A program made the translations under genes and the position numbers. A model generated the notes under the pieces. That model was not told the DNA's origin, made no database searches, and saw nothing but the letters and a program-made list of their open reading frames with translations. A stretch of 64,000 nt of DNA from Bacteroidaceae bacterium (lineage in GTDB: Bacteria > Bacteroidota > Bacteroidia > Bacteroidales > Bacteroidaceae). Below are positions 15,718 to 23,447 of the stretch, piece by piece; position 1 is the first letter of the stretch, and every line of letters begins with the position of its first letter. Location of the stretch: NCBI GenBank assembly GCA_017548075.1, contig JAFYNL010000036.1, forward strand, positions 35,468 through 99,467, read 5' to 3'.

Positions 15718-16601
15718 ATGCTCCTTTCTCGTTTAAAACGTTCATAGGCAGCATTTGCTATCTGTCCCCACTTAGCCGGAGTCCAACTCTTGGGACGAGC
15801 CTTGCGGCCAATCATATACTCAGCCACTCGCATATAGTCGTCGGCCACAGGACTGTTGCTGGCATACTCGAAGAGAGACATCTCGTAAGCCACTGATTCT
15901 GTGCAACGTACGCTCTCGCGAACACTAACGGGGAAGAGCGGAGCCTTCACCTGATCTATATCGCTATAGTACTCTTTCACTTCGCGACTGATGCTGCGGT
16001 TCCTGTTCCAACGGACCAAAAGATAACCCATGATGGTAACAGGCGAATGAAGCTTAAGATGCACCCTGTCAATATAGTCGAGCAAACGGGGCAGACCTTG
16101 CAAACTATAGATGCCAGCTTCGGTCGGAACAATCACGAAGTCGCTGGCTACCAATGCGTTAGTGTTCATCAGCGTCTCGCCTCCAGGAGCACAGTCAATA
16201 AAGATATAATCGTACATATCGCGAATCTTGAGGCCGCAATCAGGATCTATCAGATCCAAAAACTCAGCCAAACGATACTCTCGATTGTACATCAACTGCA
16301 ACTCGGCATTAATATTGCTCATGCTATGGCTGCCAGGCACATAGTCGAGGCCGTCGTAACGAGTATAAATAGGTAAAGGTAGCTTTTCCGCAGCTTCAGC
16401 ATCGTGCATCCACTCATAAATAGTGCTATCAGCCTCCAAATGAACGGTCTTATCGACGGTATCAGTCAGATTGCATTGCGGATCAGTATCAATAAGCAAT
16501 ACCTTCTTGCCAAGCAACCAAAGCGCAAAGCCCAAATTGACGCAGGTAGTTGTCTTAGCGCAACCGCCTTTATCATGTAAAAGAGAAATAACTTGTGACA
16601 T
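15714..16601 (-). CDS. parA: ParA-family partition ATPase
   Basis: A 295-residue deviant Walker ATPase. The P-loop HDKGGCAKTTT with the signature lysine (about 10-20), the Walker A' region VLLIDTDPQCNLT and Walker B YIFIDCAPGG match plasmid and chromosomal ParA proteins. No N-terminal HTH domain is present, so it is the small type Ib-like form that works with a separate DNA-binding partner, probably the 123-residue protein downstream. A promoter-like element (16635-16666) and AT-rich repeats lie upstream, which may serve as centromere and operator. Confidence 0.9.
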   Translation of the reverse strand: MSQVISLLHDKGGCAKTTTCVNLGFALWLLGKKVLLIDTDPQCNLTDTVDKTVHLEADSTIYEWMHDAEAAEKLPLPIYTRYDGLDYVPGSHSMSNINAELQLMYNREYRLAEFLDLIDPDCGLKIRDMYDYIFIDCAPGGETLMNTNALVASDFVIVPTEAGIYSLQGLPRLLDYIDRVHLKLHSPVTIMGYLLVRWNRNRSISREVKEYYSDIDQVKAPLFPVSVRESVRCTESVAYEMSLFEYASNSPVADDYMRVAEYMIGRKARPKSWTPAKWGQIANAAYERFKRERSM

Positions 16602-16634
16602 ATTCTTCAGTCGTTATTGTTATGAATTCCGATG

Positions 16635-16666
16635 CAAAGATAGGGGTTTTCTAAATAAGATGCAAG
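16635..16666 (-). promoter_or_regulatory. Probable parA promoter
   Basis: Minus-strand -7 box TATCTTTG at 16635-16642 with CTTG 20 bp upstream as a weak -33 element. Confidence 0.5.
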
Positions 16667-16669
16667 AAA

Positions 16670-16934
16670 ATACCCAAATATTTTCACATATTTATATATT
16701 TTAGTATTTAAACACAATCCGTATCACACAAAGATTAGCTGATTTACAATACGATACGAAAACGAATAGCAATATAAGTATCTAGATAATCGGAAAGGCG
16801 AATATTTAGATATGTTGAAATATATGAAGACACAGGAACACAAAGACATGAGTAGGTATATATTAAAATATTTATATATTAAAGAAAGGATAAGGCAGAT
16901 ATTGAAAGATTTGAATATCTAAATATTTGGGTAT
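16670..16934. repeat. Perfect 14-bp inverted repeat and AT-rich tract upstream of parA
   Basis: ATACCCAAATATTT at 16670-16683 is the exact reverse complement of 16921-16934. The tract between them is very AT-rich, with repeated ATATTTA and AGATAT words. No gene is seen here. It may be the DNA-unwinding or centromere region. Confidence 0.55.
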
Positions 16935-16976
16935 GTAAGCATACAAATGTTTGAATAGGGGAAAAGAAAAAACTTG

Positions 16977-17430
16977 ACTGCGTCGACCATTTTGCAAAAA
17001 GGTTCCTAAAGTCCGCACCTGAACTGGTAAACATAATCAGGAAAGCGAAAAAGAAAGAAATCATCCTGAAGTCCGCACCAAATGCCATGTTTAAGGGCAC
17101 CAAATGTTCCAGACTTTCGCACCAGGTCTTCCTTATCTTCGCACAAAAGGAGACGTAATAGGCTCTGTATGAGAAAGTTAGCAGAAGCTATAATCAATAT
17201 AGCTATATACATTATTTAATTAGAGAGTTCTTTCTAAAATCTGTTTATCACATTATTGAGACTTATATAGATTATAGAAAGCCATAAGTCACTATAAATC
17301 AATTTGGTAGCATCTGGTTGGTGCGGACTTTGAGAAGATTTTGTGCGGCGAAAGGGAACAGTAGATGAACAGAGAGGGAAGAGTTGGTGCGGACTTTGAG
17401 AACGTTTTTGCAAAAATGGTCGACGAAGTC
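16977..17430. repeat. Large inverted repeat containing long iterons
   Basis: The left arm (16977-17019) reads through GTCGACCATTTTGCAAAAA to AAAGTCCGCACC. The right arm (17386-17430) is its near-complement. Additional iteron copies lie at 17068, 17111 (degraded) and 17320, with the orientation switching between 17123 and 17320. The layout is that of an initiator-bound origin. Confidence 0.7.
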
Positions 17431-17490
17431 AAGATTTGATTTAAAAGGAATAATGGAAGGGGACAGATGGTAAGGAATCGATTGATTTCT

Positions 17491-17989
17491 GTGCTAAGCT
17501 ATTGAAGAAAAGAAGTGTAGGGCACAGGAAAATTGTAGTGCCAGGCTGTAAGGGAGTAGAGTGCTAGACTATAGGTGGAATGAGGTGTTAGACTGCTGGG
17601 AAAGTGAGGTGCAAGGCTATGATATATTGATGTGCAAAGTTATAGGTGGAGTAGGGTGCAAAGATGCGTAATAATGGGGTGCGGGGCTATTGGTGGAGAT
17701 AAGTGCGATGGTATTGTGAGAGTAGGGTGCAGGTTTTTGGTGGATTAGGGTGCTAGGATGTGGAAAGAGTAGGGTGCGAGCTTGTAGTTGAAATGGGGTG
17801 TGAGGTGGTGGTAAGAATAAGGTGAGAGGGTATGGACAGAAAGAAGTGCTAAGTTATGGTTGGAGTGAGGTGCTAGCTTGTGGATGGAGTAGGGTGCGAG
17901 GGTGTTGGCTGAAAGAGGTGTTGGTGATGAGATAAAGCGAGGTGCGAATGAAAAAAGAGAACTTGGTGCGAGAGTTTGGAACACTTTAT
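17491..17989 (+). repeat. Array of 21 iterons with 23-24 bp spacing
   Basis: The word GTGC (or GTGT/GTGA), usually within AGGGTGCNAG, starts at 17491, 17515, 17538, 17561, 17585, 17609, 17632, 17656, 17679, 17703, 17727, 17750, 17774, 17798, 17822, 17846, 17870, 17894, 17918, 17942 and 17966. The array ends about 30 bp before the rep promoter, so it is likely the initiator-binding array and perhaps autoregulates rep. Confidence 0.85.
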
Positions 17990-18020
17990 TGATGAAAATA
18001 AAATATTTTCTTTAAAAAAA

Positions 18021-18052
18021 TTTGGTGGTTTCGATGAAATCGCTTAAATTTG
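18021..18052 (+). promoter_or_regulatory. Promoter of the replication initiator gene
   Basis: TTTG, 20 bp, TAAATTTG, an exact match. Transcription would begin near 18059, after the upstream candidate start codons (18022, 18034), so the ATG at 18079 is the start. Confidence 0.75.
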
Positions 18053-18078
18053 CAGCGGAAAACATTAAAAAGACGAAC

Positions 18079-19545
18079 ATGATAAAGAAAAAAGGGCCGG
18101 CTATCGTCAGTTCTGGAAACGAGTTGGTACAGCGGTTTGCGGACAATCGGGACAAGGATATTATTCTCAATCCTGTGAGTTACACGCAGATACGCGGTAA
18201 CTTCTCTTTGGTGCAGACGAATCTGATGATTGCCATCATTGCTCAACTGCAAGATAGGATACGCGAACAGCTCAGTGTGGGTGAGAGCACTTTCCTGTTC
18301 AAGCCAGAGGATTTGTCGGGTAATTTGCTCAACTTCGAGATTCCTCTGAAAGAGCTTGGCATCAATCCCAAAAAGTATGGCGAACTGGAGGCTGCTTGCG
18401 ATGCTTTGCTTCATGTCGATATGTCCTACAAACGCTATGACGAACACGAGCGTTTGGAGTATAATGTGAAGCAGAACATTTTTCATAGTATTGAGTTTCC
18501 GACGGCTGTACTCAATGCTGCTGGCGAGAAGGTTGCCTACAAAGGCGGTCAGCGCAGAAAGGGTGTCATTAAGATTCAAATGGTTGATGAGAGTGCTCGC
18601 GAAATCCTGAATCTTCGCAAAGGTTATACCCGACATTTGAGAGGCATCACTCAGCTTTGCCGCAGTCCTCGAACGCCTCGCCTCTACATCTATCTGAGTG
18701 CTTGGCGAAAGATAGGCGAGTGTACAGTCAACTACATCGACCTGAAGGAGTTCTTCGGAGTGCTCACTTTCAGCAAGGACCGCAAACGCATAGTTGACAA
18801 TAAGTACTTCAAGTACGGCGCTTTCCATCGAGATGTGCTCGATCCTGTGCTTCGTGAGATGAAGAAACTCTCGGACGAGGGCCAAATAGAGTTCTGCTTC
18901 GAGTACGAACCTGTTTATCCTTATGGCGTTCATCGAGGCGACCCAGACAGCATACATTTCACCATCATCGAAGGCAAGATGGGGCAGGCTCAGCAGCACG
19001 AAAACTACTTAGGCAAGATGCGTGCAAAACTCATTACTAGTTACAGGCTTCAGCCGAGTGAATGGGCAAAACTCGAGGACCTCATCTACGATGGTCTCGA
19101 CCTCAAGGAAGAGTTGGCTCGCATCGACAAACTCGTCGAAGAGAAGCAGCCCGACAATGTTCATGCTTATGTAACGGAGGTGCTTTATCGTTGGTTGAAG
19201 GAGCAGCAGAAGTTCAAAGGACAACCTGAGTTTACGGAAGCAGTCGAGGTGAAGGACGAAGAGCCGGATCGTCCTTATGTTCAGCCCATTTATCAAGAGA
19301 AGTGGAACCTCTGGATGGAGAAGGCTCGCGAACGTCTTGGCGATGAATTCTACAACACATATATGACTTGTGCCAGCCTTTGGGCTGTTCGCGAAAAGGA
19401 GAAACTGGTCTTTGTTTCGGTTCCCAACAAGTTCGTTTCAGAGCAGTGGGAGGAGCGAATCGGCGAGATTATCAGTTACTTCTATAGCGCTTTTGGAGCC
19501 GACAAGAAGATGACTTACATTTTCCAAGACCAGTTTTATAAGTAA
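18079..19545 (+). CDS. Rep_3-type replication initiator with DnaA domain-I-like C terminus
   Basis: A 488-residue initiator. The N-terminal half has the tandem winged-helix pattern of the RepB/Rep_3 family (NELVQRFADNRDKDI, SLVQTNLMIAII, LYIYLSAWRKIGE, VNYIDLKEFFGV). A charged linker leads to a C-terminal segment of about 80 residues, WNLWMEKARERLGDEFYNTY then FVSVPNKFVSEQWEERIGEI. This matches the order and key words of DnaA domain I, which recruits helicase and partner proteins. The start is fixed by the promoter at 18021-18052. It lies immediately after the 21-copy iteron array, its likely binding site, and the next gene begins at the adjoining nucleotide. It probably initiates replication of this molecule (inference). 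Confidence 0.85.
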   Translation: MIKKKGPAIVSSGNELVQRFADNRDKDIILNPVSYTQIRGNFSLVQTNLMIAIIAQLQDRIREQLSVGESTFLFKPEDLSGNLLNFEIPLKELGINPKKYGELEAACDALLHVDMSYKRYDEHERLEYNVKQNIFHSIEFPTAVLNAAGEKVAYKGGQRRKGVIKIQMVDESAREILNLRKGYTRHLRGITQLCRSPRTPRLYIYLSAWRKIGECTVNYIDLKEFFGVLTFSKDRKRIVDNKYFKYGAFHRDVLDPVLREMKKLSDEGQIEFCFEYEPVYPYGVHRGDPDSIHFTIIEGKMGQAQQHENYLGKMRAKLITSYRLQPSEWAKLEDLIYDGLDLKEELARIDKLVEEKQPDNVHAYVTEVLYRWLKEQQKFKGQPEFTEAVEVKDEEPDRPYVQPIYQEKWNLWMEKARERLGDEFYNTYMTCASLWAVREKEKLVFVSVPNKFVSEQWEERIGEIISYFYSAFGADKKMTYIFQDQFYK

Positions 19546-20013
19546 ATGGCGGAGCAGTTAATCATAAAAGGCGAGACAAAGCAGGAGCGATACGAAGCTC
19601 TTTTGCCTCAGATAAAGGCTGTGGTTGAAGACGAGCCCGACCTCATTGCCAATATGGCGAATGTTGCGGCTATGCTTCATGAGACTTTCGGCTTCTGGTG
19701 GACAGGCTTCTATCGCGTTGTTGATGAGGAGTTGGTGCTAGGTCCGTTTCAAGGTCCGATGGCTTGCACTCGCATCAAGAAGGGTAGGGGAGTCTGCGGA
19801 ACTGCTTGGCTGAAGGAAGAGACGCAAGTTGTTCCCGATGTCGATAAGTTTCCTGGTCATATTGCTTGCTCGTCGGCCTCAAGAAGCGAGATTGTCGTCC
19901 CTGTCTTTCAGGAGGGCAAAGTCGTCGCAGTCCTCGATATCGATAGTGCTCAGCTTGCCACTTTCGACGAGACAGACCGCCAATATCTAGAACGAATCGT
20001 ACAAATATTATAA
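19546..20013 (+). CDS. msrC: Free methionine-(R)-sulfoxide reductase, GAF type
   Basis: A 155-residue single-GAF-domain enzyme that reduces free methionine-R-sulfoxide in the cytosol. The three conserved cysteines are in GPMACTRI, GRGVCGTAW and HIACSSASRSEIVVPV; the family signature GKVVAVLDIDS follows. The length is normal. The ATG directly follows the rep stop codon (TAA-ATG), so it may be translationally coupled to rep, an unusual partner. The GH43 gene starts 6 bp after it. Confidence 0.9.
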   Translation: MAEQLIIKGETKQERYEALLPQIKAVVEDEPDLIANMANVAAMLHETFGFWWTGFYRVVDEELVLGPFQGPMACTRIKKGRGVCGTAWLKEETQVVPDVDKFPGHIACSSASRSEIVVPVFQEGKVVAVLDIDSAQLATFDETDRQYLERIVQIL

Positions 20014-20019
20014 TGTAAT

Positions 20020-21579
20020 ATGAAGAAGCTAACTATCCTGTTCTTTGTGTGCTTGGCAGCCTTTATGAGGGTTCAGGCACAAAATGTTTCGAGCAACGAG
20101 TTCGTCAATCCCATTGTTCGAGCCGACTTTCCTGATCCCGATGTCATTCGCGTCGGAACCACTTACTATATGGTAAGTACGACGATGTTCCACTTTCCTG
20201 GAGCCACCATTCTCAAGTCGCAAGACCTTGTGAATTGGGAGTATTGTTGTCAGCCTTTGAAGATGTTGCTCGACAACGATAAATACAACCTCAAGAACGG
20301 CGAGAATGCTTATGCAAAGGGCATGTGGGCGTCGTCGATGAAGTACCACAATGGCAAGATTTACCTCCTCATCAATGGCAACGATAACAGAGCTTGGCTC
20401 CTTTCGGCAGCCGATCCAGAAGGCGATTGGGAGGTGAAACGCCTTTCTCGCAACTACTATGATCCGGGTATGCTCTTCGATGGCGATAAGGTCTATATTG
20501 CTTGCGGCTACAACCATATTAATATGTGTGAGTTGGATGCCGATTTCAACTTCATTCGAGAGAAGGAAATTATCGTTCGCGAAAACTCTGGGCTCGAGGG
20601 TTGCCACCTTTATAAGATAGGCGAATACTACTATCTCTATTCCACTTATGGCGGCTATCCAAGCGGTCAGGTTGCTTTCCGTTCGAAGAATCCTTTTGGG
20701 CCTTTCGAGGAGAAAGTGCTTGTGGAGAAGCGATATGGAAGAGACATCAATACCATCCATCAAGGTGCTCTCTTGCAGGATGTTGCAGGCAATTGGTGGA
20801 CGGTAATGCAGGAGGATTTGGGTGCTCTTGGTCGCTTCCCCAATCTGTTGCCTGTCACTTGGGAAGATGGTTGGCCTGTAGTGGCTGGCGGCGTAAGACC
20901 TCCTGTCACTTTTGTCGATAAAATCAAAGGTCCTGCAAGTTCTGGCGACAAGAATGTCAAGCCTTTGCCCACTTCCGACGACTTCTCTGCTAAGGAGTTG
21001 GGAATGCAATGGCAATGGAATCACAATCCTGTCTCTGAGGCTTGGAGCCTTAGTGAGCGTTCAGGTTGGCTGCGACTCAAGACTGTTGGCGTTAATCAGG
21101 AACTTCATCAGGCTCAGGGAATGCTTACTCAGCGCATCTTTGCCGATAAGGAGAAGCCCAGCACAGGCACTATTCGACTTGATGTCAGGAAGCTCAAGGA
21201 AGGTGATCGGGCAGGCATCTGCATCTTCCAAGACCCTTATGCTCAGCTTTGTGTGGAGAAGACGAAGAAGGGTTATCAGTTGCTTTGGAGGCAGGATAAG
21301 GTTCGAAATGCTGGTAGAGGATTTGTGGCAGAAGAAATGAAGCAAACCATCAAGCCAAAGAAGGGAATAGTTTATCTGAGAGGTCTCATTCAGTATGGAG
21401 AGAATAAGGCTCGCTTCCAGTATTCTCTCGATGGAAAGACTTGGCAGGCCTTTGGTGGCGAGACGCAGCAGACCTTCAACCTCACGGTCTTTGTAGGTTC
21501 TCGCTTTGGCCTTTTCTGCTATGCCACAAAGAAGAACGGCGGTTATGCCGACTTCGATTGGTTTAGCACAGAACCTTAG
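20020..21579 (+). CDS. Secreted GH43 beta-xylosidase / alpha-L-arabinofuranosidase
   Basis: A signal peptide (MKKLTILFFVCLAAFMRVQAQ) precedes a GH43 five-bladed propeller. It starts NPIVRADFPDPDVIRV with the base Asp, has YDPGMLFDGDKVYIACG with the supporting Asp and SGLEGCHLYKI with the probable acid Glu. A C-terminal beta-sandwich of about 190 residues (LPTSDDFSAKELGMQWQWNH onward) is typical of xylan-active GH43 enzymes. The 519-residue length fits. It likely trims xylo- or arabino-oligosaccharides. No SusCD genes are adjacent. A 22-bp repeat locus and a terminator follow. Confidence 0.9.
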   Translation: MKKLTILFFVCLAAFMRVQAQNVSSNEFVNPIVRADFPDPDVIRVGTTYYMVSTTMFHFPGATILKSQDLVNWEYCCQPLKMLLDNDKYNLKNGENAYAKGMWASSMKYHNGKIYLLINGNDNRAWLLSAADPEGDWEVKRLSRNYYDPGMLFDGDKVYIACGYNHINMCELDADFNFIREKEIIVRENSGLEGCHLYKIGEYYYLYSTYGGYPSGQVAFRSKNPFGPFEEKVLVEKRYGRDINTIHQGALLQDVAGNWWTVMQEDLGALGRFPNLLPVTWEDGWPVVAGGVRPPVTFVDKIKGPASSGDKNVKPLPTSDDFSAKELGMQWQWNHNPVSEAWSLSERSGWLRLKTVGVNQELHQAQGMLTQRIFADKEKPSTGTIRLDVRKLKEGDRAGICIFQDPYAQLCVEKTKKGYQLLWRQDKVRNAGRGFVAEEMKQTIKPKKGIVYLRGLIQYGENKARFQYSLDGKTWQAFGGETQQTFNLTVFVGSRFGLFCYATKKNGGYADFDWFSTEP

Positions 21580-21659
21580 TTAAGTTCGCAAACGACTGCA
21601 GTTAAGTTGCCCAACTTAACACGTTAACTTTGCCAACGTAACTGGGGTTGTTTTGAGAC
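21579..21659. repeat. 22-bp tandem repeat locus B
   Basis: A partial unit at the GH43 stop, then full units at 21596-21617 and 21618-21639, then the tail AACTGGGGTTGTTTTGAG, which also closes locus C. Confidence 0.7.
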
Positions 21660-21666
21660 AAGCCAC

Positions 21667-21704
21667 AAAAAAGGGGAAGCCTTCAAAAGCCTCCCCTCTT
21701 TTTG
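21667..21704. terminator. Bidirectional terminator
   Basis: GGGGAAGCC and GCCTCCCC form an imperfect stem flanked by A-run and T-run, between the converging GH43 and GH20 genes. Confidence 0.6.
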
Positions 21705-21705
21705 T

Positions 21706-23421
21706 TTACTCAACCTCGTCGCAATAAACGACGCCCATTTTTTTGTAGAGCTTCTTCAACTGAGGCAGACGTTTCTTCCAATCCTCGAAGTCCTTCTGCT
21801 CTGGCTTGCACCATTGCACTTCGCTCATGGAAGCCAATCGAGGTAACAACTGATAGAGAGCGTGCTCGGGATAAGCTATATGCTCTGTCCAAAGGTTGGT
21901 CTGAACGCCAAGGATGTAGTCGCCTTCCTCTTCGCTCAGCTCTTCAGGAACAAGCGGTTCGAAGCTGTACATCTTCGAGCAGGAGACAACATAACTGTCA
22001 GTTGTTCGAGGTGACTTGCTGAGGTCGGCAAGCTGCGGATGGTCGATGTAGGCATAGACATTGGGGCTCATGATGACACGATGCTTCTGCTTGGCAGCTG
22101 CGACTCCGCCTTTGGTTCCGCGCCAAGACATCACAATAGCGTCCTCAGTCAGTCCGCCAGCAAGAATCTCGTCCCAACCAATCAGGCTGCGACCCTTTGA
22201 AGCGAGGAACTGCTCAATCTCCTGATTGATATAAGACTGGAGTTTGTTCTCGGCACTTCTGCCATCCTGACTACCTCTTTGGTCGCCGCCTTCCACCTTA
22301 ACATTCTCAGTCGTCAAGCCCAGCTCCTTGATCTTTGCCTGACACTTTGGACATTGCTTCCAGCGGTCTTTCGGACATTCGTCGCCACCAATGTGAATGT
22401 AGGGAGAGGGGAAGACATCGCAAAGCTCACCGAAGACGGTCTTCAAGAAGGTCAGCGTCTCAGGATTGCCTCCACAAAGCACTTCGCGCATCACTCCCCA
22501 ATGAGGAGCAACGGGATACGGGCCACCTGTGCAACCGAGATTCGGGAAGACATGAAGGGCGCTTTGCATGTGTCCGGGCATATCTATTTCAGGGACAACA
22601 TTGATGTAACGCTCAGCCGCATACTTAACGACTTCGCGACATTCTTCCTGAGTATAGTAGCCGCCATAAGGGATGTTGTCGTAGAGGCGCACTTTTGCTG
22701 CGGCGATGATGCTCTTCTCACGCACGCTACCTTTCTTTGCAAGGTCGGGCAGAGCCTTCACTTCGAAGCGCCAGCCCTGGTCTTCCGTCAAGTGCCAATG
22801 GAACTGATTGCAGCCATGAAGCGCCATTACATCGAGGAACTGCTTGATGAACTCGACTGAGAAGAAGTGTCGACCGCAATCCAGCAGGACTCCGCGATAA
22901 GTGAAGCGAGGCTGGTCGGTAATCTCTACATAAGGCATCATTCCCAAGTCGGGCCTTTCAGGAAGGCATTTGCGAAGCGTCTGGGCACCGCGGAACAGGC
23001 CAACAGGTTCGAAGGCAGTCAGCTCAATGCCCTTCTCTGTCACCTTCATGGTGTAGCTTTCTTTCTGTTGCTCAGTCAAAACGACGGGCTTTTTGCTCTT
23101 TTTGCCTTTAGGAGCGGTAGGAGAGACGAGACGCAACTGAATCTTGGCGTTCTTGTCATTGGGAGTCAACTGAAGGCTCAAGCCCGTAGCTTCCTTCGTC
23201 CATTCCTGCAGGAACTGAGCGATACGAGTGCACTCTGCATTGTTCGCGTCGTAGCTGATGCCCATTCCCTCTTTAAGCATAAAGAGTACCTTCTTGCTCG
23301 GGTCTGTCTTCACTTCCTTAGGGAGAGGGATGACGTTGTAATTGACTTCATACAGCTCGTCTGCCGAGACAAAAGAGCTAAAGAAAACAAGAAATGTAGA
23401 TAATAAAAGGAGTCTTTTCAT
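21706..23421 (-). CDS. Secreted beta-N-acetylhexosaminidase, GH20 (copy 1)
   Basis: A 571-residue GH20 enzyme with a signal peptide (MKRLLLLSTFLVFFSSFVSA). An N-terminal GH20b domain is followed by the TIM barrel: TYRGVLLDCGRHFF, FHWHLTEDQGWR, then HIGGDECPKDRW with the catalytic Asp-Glu pair, and late WDEILAGGL. It removes terminal GlcNAc/GalNAc by substrate-assisted catalysis. It lies 26 bp after the BACON-phosphoesterase gene and is probably co-transcribed. A second GH20 gene (31252-32847) has the same plan but is clearly divergent. Confidence 0.93.
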   Translation of the reverse strand: MKRLLLLSTFLVFFSSFVSADELYEVNYNVIPLPKEVKTDPSKKVLFMLKEGMGISYDANNAECTRIAQFLQEWTKEATGLSLQLTPNDKNAKIQLRLVSPTAPKGKKSKKPVVLTEQQKESYTMKVTEKGIELTAFEPVGLFRGAQTLRKCLPERPDLGMMPYVEITDQPRFTYRGVLLDCGRHFFSVEFIKQFLDVMALHGCNQFHWHLTEDQGWRFEVKALPDLAKKGSVREKSIIAAAKVRLYDNIPYGGYYTQEECREVVKYAAERYINVVPEIDMPGHMQSALHVFPNLGCTGGPYPVAPHWGVMREVLCGGNPETLTFLKTVFGELCDVFPSPYIHIGGDECPKDRWKQCPKCQAKIKELGLTTENVKVEGGDQRGSQDGRSAENKLQSYINQEIEQFLASKGRSLIGWDEILAGGLTEDAIVMSWRGTKGGVAAAKQKHRVIMSPNVYAYIDHPQLADLSKSPRTTDSYVVSCSKMYSFEPLVPEELSEEEGDYILGVQTNLWTEHIAYPEHALYQLLPRLASMSEVQWCKPEQKDFEDWKKRLPQLKKLYKKMGVVYCDEVE

Positions 23422-23447
23422 AGGAAATATAATGTTTTAAGTGATTA

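Noticed and set aside
17745-17984. Minus-strand open frame with LAPYSxHx repeats
   Set aside because: The 8-residue period is the translated 24-bp iteron array, not a protein.
17491-17989. CRISPR array
   Set aside because: Units are contiguous, degenerate 23-24 bp iterons with no conserved repeat/unique spacer structure and no cas genes nearby.
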